64,000 nt of DNA from Siphonodentalium dalli (GCA_032622095.1 CP136063.1:265663426-265727425), one strand, 5' to 3'. Shown: positions 46,301-50,735, counted from the stretch's first letter. Numbers and translations are program-made. Notes: generated by a model from the sequence alone, not told the origin.

Positions 46301-48159
46301 TCAGACTGGGTACATATCGCTAGTACTTGTAAGCAATATCGAGTCATATACATTTTTATATGTGTAATAATATCTTTCTCAGGTACGCTTATGGGAATAA
46401 GCAACTGTATGGCCACAATACCTGGATTTGTGGGACCCTTGGTGGTGGGGCTTCTAACCAACAACAATGTGAGTATCATGCAGTTAACAGAATTACTTAA
46501 AGTAAGGCCATTAAAATAAAACATCTATGTTCTCAGGCAATTAGATCTCAATTTTGAGATGAGGTAGGGAGGCTTTATTTTTAATAAAATAGGTTTCTAT
46601 TTAAGAAATAACTATTCGATTAAGGTTCTGCAGTTATAACCGAAAAGTTTGAAGATAAATTCTATAACTTTTTAGTTATAACTCATAACCATTATCGAAA
46701 CAAGAGTTATTTCTTGTAATTTAATCTGTCATTTCACAAGATAACCACCAAAAGTAGAAGTTGGAAGTATAACGAGCATACATGTACAACATTGAGACTA
46801 TTTCTGATGTCACTCAAAACTTCTGCTTATCGATTGATCACGTCTCGTTCGCAATTCAGCGTTTTTGATTGGCTTGTCGCAACTGATCATTCATCATGTG
46901 GCACCGGACAGCTGTAGTTGCATGTGGGATTGGTATTCAACCGCGGTGGTACAAACCCTTGTTAGTTTTAATTTCCATGTTTCATTTCTTTGCAAATGTT
47001 CCATCTTGTTGATTTGTCTGGTTACTAGTGCACTTAATATTAGCATCTTGTACGGTTATTGTCAATACAATGAATTTTGATGCCGAAATGTCATGTTAAG
47101 TGGTAGGTAGTATCGAACAGTTTCCATATATGTGACCCGCCATATCAAATCCAGTCGTAAGTCGGGATTTTTTTACCCTGTGCCAATGCATTCTCTTATA
47201 TATGCGAGTCGACCATAGGTCGCCTCGCATATATAAGAGAATGCATTGACCTAACAATTATTTACAATTTTAATAATTTTTTCTTGTATTCTTTAACAAT
47301 TTTATAATTTTACCCATACAGAGCCCCAGACAAACATGAGCAGACGACACTCTTCTATATGCTTCTATATATGTGTGGGGCTCCCTGCAGGGTAATGGAT
47401 GTTTTTTTTATTTTATGTCCTAAAAAATGTAAGAAACATTTATAAACAAAAAATGATAAAAAATTGTTAGGCCAATGCATTCTCTTATATATGCGAGGCG
47501 ACCTATGGTCGACTCGCATATATAAGAGAATGCATTGGCACAGGGTAAAAAAAATCCCGACTTACGACTGGATTTGATATGGCGGGTCACATATATTAGG
47601 TATATCGTATAGGCTTGGTCACTTGGCGCTGCTGTCATTTTTGTAGTGGGGAAAGTAATCAAGAAATTTAGGTTATCGAGAAATAACCTAAATGGCAAAG
47701 TCTGTGTCAGCCAATTGTTTTACAAAATTCCATGGATTGACACCATATGATTAAATTATTATAGCTATAATAACAGTAAAGTATAACTTTACTGATTCGC
47801 GAGTATTTTGAAATACTCCGGTAGGCATTGGTACTTGTAGTGATTGGTCGCACATGCGAGCTGGTGTGAAATTTTAAACTTCTATATCCCCTACAGGGGG
47901 ATGTCGGAATTTATTTAACAGTGATGTTTCCAATAAATCACTATGAGCATATAATAAAATGTTTAAATTAATTTTTCAGCAAACATTAGGACAGTGGAAA
48001 ATAGTATTCTTCATAGCAGCTTCCATATCTTTGGTCGGAGGAATTCTAAACTGTGTAATGCTCAAAGGAACAGTGCAGCCATGGGCTGTTGACAGTGAAA
48101 CAGTCCTGATTGTTGAGTCTGGTAAAAAAGAAGAAGAAGTAGATAGAAAGAATTTATGA
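4237..48159 (+). CDS. SLC17A5: Sialin-like SLC17 family anion transporter, complete 11-exon gene
   Basis: Join 4237-4306, 7028-7209, 10084-10317, 14170-14257, 22925-23020, 26220-26338, 34776-34931, 40884-41016, 42694-42849, 46383-46468, 47980-48159: 1500 nt, 499 aa, with phases agreeing at every junction. The product is a 12-helix MFS transporter. Sialin is known to move sialic acid with H+ out of lysosomes. Seen here: acidic dileucine-type motif ETAPLI (11-16), helix 1 with [12 protein letters not shown] (Arg48), sequons at Asn60, 67 and 77 in the first luminal loop, MFS signature [12 protein letters not shown] (113-124), [18 protein letters not shown] (His170), and a charged C-tail. Length matches human sialin (495 aa), whose gene also has 11 exons. 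The start is the first ATG after an in-frame TGA at 4201. Another SLC17 paralogue (vesicular glutamate or phosphate-type) is possible. Confidence 0.93.
4576..5253. mobile_element. Inverted-repeat element with GGTCGTAAC arms
   Basis: Left arm from CAATTCGTCACATCAGAAC through TAAGGTCGTAACTC and right arm GAGTTACGACCTTAGAGTTC through GATGAATTG. Internal ACGACCTT motifs recur. No coding capacity; no clear target duplication. Confidence 0.6.
5670..5931. mobile_element. Palindromic MITE (TAATAAGCGAG termini)
   Basis: Near-complete palindrome with arms through GGATCCATCCAGCCCC and GTTCTGGAATAGCGTTCC and a centre rich in CATATATGG and GAATTCATGAATATTC. A second copy at 42995-44058 is split by a hAT element. 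Confidence 0.75.
6227..6490. mobile_element. piggyBac-like MITE (CCCTTCCATGA type) with hairpin core
   Basis: Ends resemble AACCCTTCCATGACTGG and GGTCATGAAAGAGTTAA. The left TTAA is degenerate and the right one intact. Two copies of the TCTCTTATATATGCGAG-type hairpin lie inside. Confidence 0.6.
6752..6866. mobile_element. hAT-like GAGGTCCCC MITE, short copy
   Basis: Arms GCAGAATGAGGTCCCC and GACCTCATTCTGCAAATG with a decayed centre, 161 bp before exon 2. Confidence 0.6.
7028..7209 (+). CDS. SLC17A5: Transporter exon 2 (aa 24-84, helix 1 and luminal loop)
   Basis: Acceptor CTTTCAG, donor CAA/GTGAGT, phase 1 to 0. Encodes [30 protein letters not shown] and a Ser/Thr/Asn-rich loop with three N-glycosylation sequons and one Cys. 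Confidence 0.93.
7340..7740. mobile_element. piggyBac-like MITE with tandemly multiplied hairpins
   Basis: The right end CCAGTCATGGAAGGGTTAA is that of the CCCTTCCATGA type. The inner hairpin unit (GTCAAGGTAAATATTGTTAG plus TCTCTTATATATGCGAGGCT) is repeated about three to four times with a period near 118 bp (7400-7665). The left end is decayed. Confidence 0.6.
7761..8186. mobile_element. Fold-back MITE (AGGGTACGTTCATA termini)
   Basis: Left AGGGTACGTTCATACACTGG / CAAGTTTGCA and right TGCAAACTTGCTAGCG ... GTACGTACCCT are inverted. Inner arms AGAAGTAAAATCTCTGTAGT and its counterpart near 8036 also pair. Confidence 0.7.
8187..8840. other. Intron sequence without recognised feature
   Basis: AT-rich, with short open frames only and no family recognised. 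Confidence 0.4.
8848..9345. repeat. Fold-back repeat with GATTCGAGTCGAGGA arms
   Basis: AAAGGTACTCAACCCG at 8851 pairs with CGGGTTGAGTACCTTT at about 9328-9343. The inner AAATATTTGATTCGAGTCGA pairs with its complement near 9255-9275. A single arm of the same family lies at 40255-40350. Short open frames in the arms are by-products. Confidence 0.65.
9555..9647. repeat. Perfect 45-bp inverted repeat with 3-base loop
   Basis: Arms 9555-9599 and 9603-9647 are exact complements around TAA; centre GGAAAGAGCTC/GAGCTCTTTCC. Confidence 0.95.
9705..10060. mobile_element. TTAA-flanked fold-back MITE
   Basis: TTAA at both ends, then AGGGAGACTGT and ACAGTCCTCCT as inverted termini. Palindromic interior with CATTTATGGGGCCATCT and ATTCATTTTCATTATAATTA segments. 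It abuts a remnant (9641-9704) of the CCCTTTCAGTGCCA type, sharing one TTAA. Confidence 0.7.
10084..10317 (+). CDS. SLC17A5: Transporter exon 3 (aa 85-162, helices 2-3)
   Basis: Acceptor TTTTCAG, donor GAG/GTGACT, phase 0 to 0, exactly 78 codons. Encodes [33 protein letters not shown] (loop 2-3 MFS motif) and ends RILEGLGE. Confidence 0.95.
10361..10568. mobile_element. hAT-like GAGGTCCCC MITE
   Basis: Outer arms AAGCCTTGAAATAGTGTG and CACGCTATTTCAAGGCTT. The left half of the inner palindrome is partly deleted. Begins 43 bp after exon 3. Confidence 0.75.
10755..12270. mobile_element. Pearl-like modular element (AAGTTGAGCT family), about eight modules
   Basis: Begins TTTTTAGCTCAACTTAC with a small hairpin, then a GTCCGTCGTCCGTGTGTGCG tract. 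About eight imperfect modules follow with TGACATGTAGATGGGAACGA at roughly 10911, 11066, 11230, 11394, 11550, 11713, 11866 and 12056 (steps about 153-190 bp). Ends AAGTTGAGCTTCAGTGTCAT with hairpin AGTGTCATTGACACT. Tandem modules behind a tetranucleotide tract match the pearl/HINE class of Helitron-like elements known in bivalves. Open frames in it are not genes. Confidence 0.75.
12478..12730. mobile_element. hAT-like palindromic MITE, intact, 8-bp target duplication
   Basis: A near-perfect 253-bp palindrome with termini CAAGCCTTGAAATAGGGTGT and its complement. It is flanked by ATCATGCT at 12470-12477 and again at 12731-12738. Eight-base duplications are the mark of hAT elements. Confidence 0.93.
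12740..13395. other. Intron 3 sequence without recognised feature
   Basis: AT-rich; no inverted repeats or coding signal recognised. Confidence 0.4.
13398..13840. mobile_element. TA-flanked MITE (TGTGACCCGCC) carrying the hairpin core
   Basis: Termini TGTGACCCGCCATATCAAAT and its complement, TA on both sides, as for Tc1/mariner elements. Each arm holds the CCCTGTGCCAATGCATTCTC hairpin. The centre carries GGAGCCCCACACATATATAG. A second near-full copy is at 47131-47591, a partial one at 57788-58040. Confidence 0.85.
14035..14100 (+). repeat. Short tandem repeat of GGGTAGTATATTCT
   Basis: Three to four copies of an approximately 18-bp TA-rich unit. Confidence 0.7.
14170..14257 (+). CDS. SLC17A5: Transporter exon 4 (aa 163-192)
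   Basis: Acceptor TGTTTCAG, donor GCCG/GTATAC, phase 0 to 1. Encodes [20 protein letters not shown] and SKLITFTYA. The conserved His and ERSK are present. Confidence 0.93.
14785..16565 (+). repeat. Minisatellite of 26- and 31-bp units, about 64 copies, in intron 4
   Basis: Every unit has CCATTACTGTTACAGTGGAA. Short units (26 bp) join through TTCAAA, long units (31 bp) through TTACCCATAAA. I count about 22 long and 42 short units; a run of short ones fills about 15304-15650. Differences between copies are almost absent. Long open frames here are an artefact of the repeat. Confidence 0.97.
16972..17346. mobile_element. piggyBac-like MITE (TTAACCCTTTACCCAACA), copy 1
   Basis: TTAA at 16972-16975 and 17343-17346. 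Termini CCCTTTACCCAACAGAAGG and CCGGTTTGTTGGGTAAAGGG. Two complementary hairpin cores (GAGTCGACCATAGGTCGCCT and its complement) lie inside, then AACTATCACAATGTGGTCAA and GGCCGGTTTTGGCCGG. Confidence 0.9.
17881..18041. mobile_element. Tc1/mariner-like MITE (CAGTAATGC), copy 2
   Basis: CAGTAATGCTCTAATTAATT and its complement with TA on both sides; palindromic interior. Confidence 0.85.
18194..18592. mobile_element. piggyBac-like MITE, copy 2 (opposite orientation)
   Basis: TTAA at both ends, CCCTTTACCCAACAAACCGG on the left; otherwise the complement of copy 1. The right terminus has one change (AAAGTG). Confidence 0.88.
20055..20818. mobile_element. Pearl-like modular element (GTCCCCCGAA family)
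   Basis: Ends GTCCCCCGAAAAAA and TTTTTCGGGGGAC. A GTCC-rich tract at 20100-20135 precedes about four modules, with GTTATGGCCC at 20262, 20425 and 20581 (steps 163 and 156 bp). The DNA family differs from that at 10755 but the plan is the same. Confidence 0.7.
20830..21407. other. Intron sequence without recognised feature
   Basis: AT-rich stretch; nothing recognised. Confidence 0.4.
21408..21482. mobile_element. Half copy of the hAT-like GAGGTCCCC MITE
   Basis: One arm only: GTCACTAAATTCACCCTCTG and CCTCATTCTGCAAAT. Confidence 0.6.
21569..21823 (+). pseudogene. Unrecognised decayed coding remnant
   Basis: One frame reads [52 protein letters not shown], a stop at 21743, and then continues [18 protein letters not shown]. 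Composition and codon use look protein-like against the AT-rich surroundings. I do not recognise the family; a decayed transposon protein is most likely. It lies inside intron 4 of the transporter. Confidence 0.3.
22034..22433. mobile_element. piggyBac-like MITE, copy 3
   Basis: TTAA at 22034-22037 and 22430-22433; same orientation as copy 1 and nearly identical to it. Confidence 0.9.
22925..23020 (+). CDS. SLC17A5: Transporter exon 5 (aa 192-224)
   Basis: Acceptor CATGTTACAG, donor TTTG/GTGAGT, phase 1 to 1. Encodes [17 protein letters not shown] and [10 protein letters not shown]. Its upstream intron is 8.7 kb and holds the 26/31-bp minisatellite. Confidence 0.93.
23260..23475 (-). repeat. 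Dispersed repeat holding the unexpanded seed of the intron-4 minisatellite
   Basis: On the minus strand this copy carries CAATACTGTTACAGTGGAAT once (about 23408-23430) and, further on, AATTAGCGAAGTTTGTTGAC. The same order flanks the minisatellite at 16565-16760. Confidence 0.65.
23587..24106. mobile_element. Large fold-back element, arms of about 185 bp
   Basis: Arms 23587-23776 and 23921-24106 are near-complements (TAGATCATGCCATGAATC ... and its complement; CTAACGCCCGTAGAGATCAT). The centre is about 145 bp. No coding sequence. Confidence 0.85.
24360..24985. repeat. Older dispersed repeat split by a SINE; relative at 49850-50230
   Basis: Both copies share GTGATGTGAAACACTC, GTAGTTCAGACAA, TATGGAGTGGTATGG-like and AGTGCATAATATGTC-like blocks in the same order. 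The copy here is interrupted at 24440-24741. Confidence 0.6.
24440..24741 (-). mobile_element. tRNA-derived SINE with 10-bp target duplication
   Basis: Read on the minus strand it starts near 24741. A polymerase III A box TGGCTCAATTGG (24722-24733) is followed by a B box GGTTCAAATCC (24663-24673). It ends CAATAAACCCCAATCAATCA, a short tandem tail. AATTAAATGA flanks both sides (24430-24439 and 24742-24751). This is a SINE, not a functional tRNA gene. Confidence 0.85.
24990..25410 (+). pseudogene. 5'-truncated LINE 3' end with Cys/His tail domain
   Basis: Frame 25041-25193 reads [31 protein letters not shown] and ends QI*. The CxxC ... HFIIECPHY pattern is the usual C-terminal Cys/His motif of LINE reverse transcriptases. 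The 3' untranslated stretch ends near GCAAATAAATCATATCTTAT (25377-25396). The catalytic domain is missing. Different family from the element at 2-2125. Confidence 0.7.
25732..26192. mobile_element. hAT-like GAGGTCCCC MITE ending 27 bp before exon 6
   Basis: Termini CAGGCCAGGGAATATTGTGC and AGCATATTCTCAGGCCTG. The flanks TATATAGT (25724-25731) and GTTATAGT (26193-26200) agree at 6 of 8. It supplies part of the intron end, leaving only about 27 bp for branch point and pyrimidine tract of exon 6. Confidence 0.8.
26220..26338 (+). CDS. SLC17A5: Transporter exon 6 (aa 224-263); its last 29 bases begin a 5-kb tandem array
   Basis: Acceptor AACTTTCAG, 27 bp after a hAT-like MITE. Encodes [30 protein letters not shown] and [10 protein letters not shown], matching the end of the sixth helix and the central cytosolic loop of SLC17 proteins. 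The donor is AAG/GTTAGA, a weak but acceptable 5' splice site. The segment from 26310 onward (last 29 exon bases plus donor) is repeated about 144 times in the following intron. Only the first donor keeps the frame: reading on gives VRIT and then TAG. Confidence 0.88.
26310..31342 (+). repeat. 35-bp minisatellite made of exon-6 end plus splice donor, about 144 copies
   Basis: The unit (first copy 26310-26344) is ATTACATAGTATCAACTATA, ATCACTAAG, then GTTAGA. The first copy's 29 leading bases are exon 6 coding sequence (YIVSTIITK) and GTTAGA is its donor. About 5033 bp divided by 35 gives 144 units. Variants: GTCAGA for GTTAGA, TCCAT for TACAT, ATAATATC, TGTAA, TAGAA, TATAAAC. Units are denser in variants after about 29600. 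Stops occur in all frames, so the array does not code. Confidence 0.97.
31370..31639. mobile_element. piggyBac-like MITE (CCCTTCCATGA type), next to the array
   Basis: Left CTTCCATGGCTGGAGCTTCC, two hairpin cores, right CATCATGAAAGGTTTAA. It begins 28 bp after the end of the 35-bp array. Confidence 0.65.
31805..31823 (+). repeat. Poly-C tract
   Basis: About 19 consecutive C; likely length-variable and hard to sequence. Confidence 0.9.
31942..33535. mobile_element. Pearl/Helitron-like element (TATACCCCCC family) with nested TTAA element
   Basis: Starts TCAATTTATTATACCCCCCG after A, then GTCCGTCCGTCGTCCATCCG. Modules carry ACCATGGGAACCTGTGCACC (32105, 32276, 32412). The right end has hairpin TCCCATTGGGA, 11 bases, then CTAG followed by T, which fits the Helitron rule (5' TC, 3' hairpin plus CTRR, insertion between A and T). 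The 32525-33394 element is inserted inside. Confidence 0.65.
32525..33394. mobile_element. TTAA-flanked element with CTACGAGTTAACTCGTAG palindromes
   Basis: TTAA at both ends and termini CACGTTCACTGCC / GGCAGCGAACGTG. Large inner inverted repeat (about 32610-33030) and several palindromes of the ACGAGATAACTCGT and ACGAGTTAACTCGT type. No coding sequence. Confidence 0.75.
33540..33975. other. Intron 6 sequence without recognised feature
   Basis: AT-rich; nothing recognised. Confidence 0.4.
33982..34194. repeat. Fold-back repeat (AAAGAGTGTG arms)
   Basis: AAAGAGTGTGCGATAAGCAAA pairs with TTTGCTTATCACACACTCTTT-like right arm. One arm also occurs at 9400-9470. Confidence 0.65.
34776..34931 (+). 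CDS. SLC17A5: Transporter exon 7 (aa 264-315)
   Basis: Acceptor TTATCCTCAG, donor CAG/GTAGGT, 52 codons, phase 0 to 0. Encodes [37 protein letters not shown] and [11 protein letters not shown] hAT-like element begins 18 bp after the exon. Confidence 0.95.
34950..35909. mobile_element. hAT-like element starting 18 bp into intron 7
   Basis: Termini TAGTGTTGAAACGATTA and TAATCGTTTCAACACTA are inverted, with GACTAGTC motifs in both ends. No 8-bp duplication could be seen and no transposase frame remains, so the class is tentative. Confidence 0.6.
35910..36790. other. Intron 7 sequence without recognised feature
   Basis: No recognised repeat or coding signal. Confidence 0.4.
36796..36971. mobile_element. 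Tc1/mariner-like MITE (CAGTAATGC), left end lost
   Basis: The arms around GAGAGCTTTCCGATGAATGG form a perfect central palindrome. The right end GGGCATTACTG is followed by TA; the left terminus is replaced by unrelated sequence. Confidence 0.75.
37106..37291. mobile_element. Tc1/mariner-like MITE (CAGTAATGC), copy 4
   Basis: CAGTAATGCTCTAATTAATC and its complement with TA on both sides. Confidence 0.85.
37411..37571. repeat. Near-perfect hairpin, arms about 79 bp
   Basis: ATAAGGATTAACTGTCATGT pairs with the right arm ending GACAGTTAATCCTTAT; the centre is AAAACCCGAAGGGTTTT. Only a few mismatches. Confidence 0.93.
37575..38140. other. Intron 7 sequence without recognised feature
   Basis: Nothing recognised. 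Confidence 0.4.
38143..38270. mobile_element. hAT-like GAGGTCCCC MITE, short copy
   Basis: CAAGCCTGAGTTTAGTGTGC to CCAAGGCTTG with a palindromic GGTCCCCAGAGGGTGAATTT interior; right arm partly deleted. Confidence 0.75.
38408..38878. mobile_element. piggyBac-like MITE (TTAACCCTTTCAGTGCCA) with hairpin core
   Basis: TTAA at both ends; termini CCCTTTCAGTGCCAAGTCCG and CCCCTGGCACTGAAAGGG. One hairpin core at 38453-38528. Confidence 0.85.
38974..39208 (+). repeat. Dimeric tandem repeat, four monomers
   Basis: GGTGGATAATACCCCAGAAT ... AAAGTACGTCCCTGATTAAT recurs four times. Alternate copies are preceded by GAGGGATAGAAGTAGG, giving a dimer period near 115 bp. Confidence 0.85.
39486..39846. mobile_element. 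piggyBac-like MITE, copy 4, right hairpin deleted
   Basis: TTAA at both ends; reverse orientation to copy 1. The second hairpin loop is missing: TCTCTTATATATGCATTGGC runs straight on. Confidence 0.88.
39847..39885 (+). repeat. Probable LINE 3' tail, AATAAAGATTGATTGATTGA
   Basis: GGCTTTTTCCAATAAAGATT followed by GATT units, a common LINE 3' end; no coding part attached. Confidence 0.4.
40390..40835. mobile_element. hAT-like MITE upstream of exon 8, 8-bp duplication
   Basis: Termini CAAGCCTGCAAATAGCGTGT and complement. Flanks TTTAACTG (40382-40389) and CTTAACTG (40836-40843) agree at 7 of 8. Ends 48 bp before exon 8. Confidence 0.93.
40884..41016 (+). CDS. SLC17A5: Transporter exon 8 (aa 316-360)
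   Basis: Acceptor GCTGACTACAG, donor ATAG/GTACTT, phase 0 to 1. Encodes [32 protein letters not shown] and VRRLAGLI. The exon lies between two copies of the same palindromic MITE, 48 bp upstream and 31 bp downstream. Confidence 0.93.
41048..41459. mobile_element. hAT-like MITE downstream of exon 8
   Basis: CAGACATTTGCAGAATG to TATTGAGGTCTG, same inner segments as 40390-40835 (CACCCATTGGGTGCCTCGAT). Starts 31 bp after exon 8. Confidence 0.8.
41516..41748. mobile_element. piggyBac-like MITE (CCCTTTGAGAGCCAGG), short
   Basis: TTAA at both ends; termini CCCTTTGAGAGCCAGG and CCTGGCATTCAAAGGG; one hairpin core with a shortened loop. Confidence 0.82.
41780..42195. mobile_element. hAT-like GAGGTCCCC MITE
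   Basis: CTTGAAATAGTGTGTTTTTC and CAAATGGAAGGCACATTAAG with two GGTCCCCAGAGG palindromes inside; edges decayed. Confidence 0.75.
42252..42449. mobile_element. Tc1/mariner-like MITE (CAGTAATGC), copy 5
   Basis: CAGTAATGCCCTAAGTAATC and complement, TA both sides. Confidence 0.85.
42694..42849 (+). CDS. SLC17A5: Transporter exon 9 (aa 360-412)
   Basis: Acceptor CATTTTCAG, donor GCGG/GTGAGT, phase 1 to 1. Encodes [37 protein letters not shown] and [10 protein letters not shown]; the last matches the conserved HLDIAPSYAG of sialins. Confidence 0.95.
43098..43891. mobile_element. Non-autonomous hAT element carrying a BED-finger frame
   Basis: Termini CAGGGACCGTACTA and TAGTACGGACCC. Flanks TCCCTATA (43090-43097) and TCCATATA (43892-43899) agree at 7 of 8, and the uninterrupted relative at 5670-5931 shows TCCATATA at this point. 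Repeated GTGCTTGAATTTGAT and GTGCTTGAAAA motifs lie under both ends. Confidence 0.8.
43468..43788 (+). CDS. BED-type zinc finger fragment of a hAT transposase
   Basis: 106-aa frame starting at ATG 43468 (the frame is open further upstream, but this ATG opens the conserved part). [20 protein letters not shown] is followed by [20 protein letters not shown] and [16 protein letters not shown]. The CxxC ... H ... H spacing is that of a BED DNA-binding finger, as in the N-terminus of many hAT transposases and hAT-derived host proteins. The catalytic and dimerisation parts are absent and the frame ends in a Ser/Thr/Ala/Pro-rich tail. The element cannot move itself, but a DNA-binding protein could still be made. 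Confidence 0.7.
   Translation: MGKCVFNVAWLHNDRYAAWLQQVPNNRKARCMLCCKDIDVSGMGEAALKSHSTSSKHAQNIRRRSGVTMNNFLTNRPPQITQANQAAPVTTSPAAATSIYPLFHTN
44063..44238. mobile_element. Tc1/mariner-like MITE (CAGTAATGC/CAGTAACGC), copy 6
   Basis: CAGTAACGCTCTAAATAATC and complement, TA both sides; centre shortened. Confidence 0.85.
44346..44420. mobile_element. Fragment of a CCCTTCCATGA-type MITE fused to a CAGTAATGC end
   Basis: CTTCCATGATTGGAGCTTCC to GTGCCAATGCATT, then GGGCATTACTGTA. Confidence 0.55.
44535..44663. mobile_element. hAT-like GAGGTCCCC MITE, short copy
   Basis: AGCAGAATGAGGTCCCCAGA and GACCTCATTCTGCAAAT arms. Confidence 0.7.
44870..45270. other. Intron 9 sequence without recognised feature
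   Basis: No recognised element. Confidence 0.35.
45277..45652. mobile_element. Short pearl-like element (AAGTTGAGCT family)
   Basis: TTTTTAGCGTAAATTTTGAG to AAGTTGAGCTAGAGTGTCAT with the terminal AGTGTCATTGACACT hairpin; about one module (AAAACATGGCCGCCGGCATC). Confidence 0.65.
45856..46278. mobile_element. hAT-like MITE, intact, perfect 8-bp duplication, upstream of exon 10
   Basis: Termini CAAGCCTGCAAATAGCGTGT and complement. ACTATGTG at 45848-45855 and 46279-46286. Ends 104 bp before exon 10. Confidence 0.95.
46383..46468 (+). CDS. SLC17A5: Transporter exon 10 (aa 412-440)
   Basis: Acceptor TTTCTCAG, donor AAT/GTGAGT, phase 1 to 0. Encodes [20 protein letters not shown] and VVGLLTNNN. 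Confidence 0.93.
46490..47125. other. Intron 10 sequence without recognised feature
   Basis: A weak inverted repeat (AAGGTTCTGCAGTTATAAC region) and nothing else recognised. Confidence 0.35.
47131..47591. mobile_element. TA-flanked MITE (TGTGACCCGCC) with hairpin core, copy 2
   Basis: Complement orientation to 13398-13840, both termini intact, TA on each side. Confidence 0.88.
47980..48159 (+). CDS. SLC17A5: Transporter exon 11 (aa 441-499) and stop
   Basis: Acceptor AATTTTTCAG; TGA at 48157-48159. Encodes [20 protein letters not shown], the last helix, KGTVQPWA, and a charged tail ending [17 protein letters not shown]-like strings occur near 48380-48395, inside a MITE, so the poly(A) site is uncertain. 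Confidence 0.94.
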   Translation, partial: QTLGQWKIVFFIAASISLVGGILNCVMLKGTVQPWAVDSETVLIVESGKKEEEVDRKNL

Positions 48160-48311
48160 GACCATAAATGTTTTAACTTATATTGTTTGATTACAATGGA
48201 AAATCCATTCCATCTGGAATCCAGGGTCATATATGTGGGAGAAATAATAATGCCCTTTTTCACAGCATCTTTATGACATGCAGATGTAAGTCACTTCATG
48301 CATTGTGCAAC

Positions 48312-48787
48312 TTAACCCTTTCAGTGCCAGGGGCTGATCTTATCGCCCCTAATTTACGGTCTGTAAAATCGTCCCTAAAAAAATAAAAAATAAATATTAT
48401 TTTTTTTACATTTTTTTGGGTTGAATTCTTTTTGGGTATGCTTAAGCATGCTATAGCAAATTTAAAAACAAACTGGATAAAACCTTAGTGGCATGTTATA
48501 ACTCAAAACTATCACCAAGTATTCATAGTAATAATTTTGATGCCCATGAAAAACGTAAGATTCCCTGGCACTAATCCTACAAAATAAGTCTGTTAAAGAA
48601 TATAAGAAAAAATTATTAAAATTGTAAAAAATTGTAAAAAATAATAACAAATGATGAAAAATTGTTAGGCCAATGCATTCTCTTATATATGCCAGGCGAC
48701 CTATGGTCGACTCGCTTATATAAGAGAATGCACTGGCACAGGGTATATGGGTTGATACAAAATCGGACCTGGCACTGAAAGGGTTAA
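48312..48787. mobile_element. piggyBac-like MITE (TTAACCCTTTCAGTGCCA), copy 2
   Basis: TTAA at both ends; complement of 38408-38878. It lies 150 bp after the transporter stop and its A-rich strand holds AATAAA strings. Confidence 0.88.
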
Positions 48788-48870
48788 TTAAAAGAGACAA
48801 ACCAGTCAGGTGACACCCATGGTCTGGAATCCTGAATTCTACATGTACTCCAATTTCAATAAATTCCCAG

Positions 48871-49403
48871 CAACAACGATCTAACATCGATAATAAATAG
48901 TAACAACGATATAACATCGATAATAAATACAACAACGATCTAACATCGATAATAAATACAACAACGATCTAACATCGATAATAAATAGTAACAACGATCT
49001 AACATCGATAATAAATAGCAACAACGATCTAATATCGATAATAAATAGTAACAACGATCTAACATCGATAATAAATAGTAACAACGATCTAACATCGATA
49101 ATAAATAGTAACAACGATCTAACATCGATAATAAATAGTAACAACGATCTAACATCGATAATAAATACAACAACGATCTAACATCGATAATAAATACAAC
49201 AACGATCTAACATCGATAATAAATACAACAACGATCTAACATCGATAATAAATACAACAACGATCTAACATCGGTAATAAATACAACAACGATCTAACAT
49301 CGATAATAAATAGTAACAACGATCTAACATCGATAATAAATAGTAACAACGATCTAACATCGATAATAAATAGTAACAACGATCTAACATCGATAATAAA
49401 TAG
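48871..49403 (+). repeat. 29/30-bp minisatellite downstream of the transporter, about 18 copies
   Basis: Unit CAACGATCTAACATCGATAA then TAAATA, joined by GTAA or CAA, giving 30- and 29-bp forms. Minus-strand open frames here are artefacts. Confidence 0.96.
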
Positions 49404-49849
49404 AAAATAATTAATTTGAGTCGAAGATGTTTTCGGTAAATGTTCAGGTTATCATAAAATCAATTTTAATATCTTGATATAAATTTAGTTTATGAATTAA
49501 GCCATGGACTAAGTTACGAATTTCCATGGAATGATGTAATCATGCAAATTCATTGGCTAGAAGATTCAACAACATTTGGCACACATTTACGGGGTCAACT
49601 CAAGACACCCGCTGACTAGAATACAATAAAATTAATAAATTTTTAGGACAAATATGTATATAATGTAACAATAAATTTGCCTGAAAATTGTACGAGAATA
49701 TCTCAATGAAGTGCATTCTATTCATTGCCTCCTGGTTTTGCTGCCATCCGTAAAATATTTTTATTCCCGTTGAGTCATACTTTCATCGTATTCAGAAGAC
49801 AGTGAAAGTTGTTAGATTGGGTTGACAAACATGCAATTGTTTTATTCCA

Positions 49850-50230
49850 GAGCGATGTCAAAGTGATGTGAAACACTCCGGTAGGGTGATCAAATAGAAA
49901 TGGAGAATAATCTTGTTCAAAGTAGTTATTTTTGCAAATATTATATCTAAATTGACAACACACACCAACATTCTTATTTATTAATGAAATGCAGTGACTG
50001 CCGATGGCGAAGTCGTTTTCGTTAGTTATCGCCGATAGAAGCGTCCCGATTCTAGGAGTAAATATTTACTATTTCACGTAGTTCAGACAAGTTTTTCTAT
50101 GGAGTGGTATGGCCGATTTGCTTGAGATTTTCGGTGATTCTATTAGAATGCTACCATCTTCCAGTTGGCGTAGCACCTGAGTACTAACTTGTCAGTTTCA
50201 CGCTCCCGAACAAGTGCATAATATGTCTTT
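49850..50230. repeat. Dispersed repeat, relative of 24360-24985
   Basis: Same block order as the SINE-split copy (GTGATGTGAAACACTCCGGT, GTAGTTCAGACAAG). Confidence 0.55.
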
Positions 50231-50320
50231 AATTTCCATTGGTACTCACACTGGGAATATTGTAAAGTTCTTAGGCTAAACAAATCCCTCAAATACAGAA
50301 CACTGGAGTACAGTCTCCCT

Positions 50321-50711
50321 TTAACCCTTTACCCAACAGAACGGCCCTGTGCCAATGCATTCTCTTATATATGCGAGTCGACCATAGGTCGCCTCGCATA
50401 TATAAGAGAATGCATTGGCTTAACACATTAAAAATTATAAAATTGTTAAAGAATGTAAGAAAAAATGGTAAAAAAGTGTTAAAAAAAGTTTTTTTTTAGG
50501 CCAATGCATTCTCTTATATATGCGAGGCGACCTATGGTCGACTCGCATATATAAGAGAATGCATTGGCACAGGGCATAACTGTAACTATCACAATGTGGT
50601 CAATGAGCCGGTTCCAATGATATCCATATTTGTATGGTTTTATTGAGACAGACCGAAGATATTTTAGGCTGTTGAAGCTTTATTTGGCCGGTTTGTTGGG
50701 TAAAGGGTTAA
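50321..50711. mobile_element. piggyBac-like MITE, copy 5
   Basis: TTAA at both ends, same orientation as copy 1, both hairpins intact. Confidence 0.9.
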
Positions 50712-50735
50712 GAATTGAATGAGTGAATGCTACAA

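Noticed and set aside
48881-49173. Minus-strand frames rich in LLSMLDRCYY and LLLFIIDVRS
   Set aside because: Translation of the 29/30-bp minisatellite.
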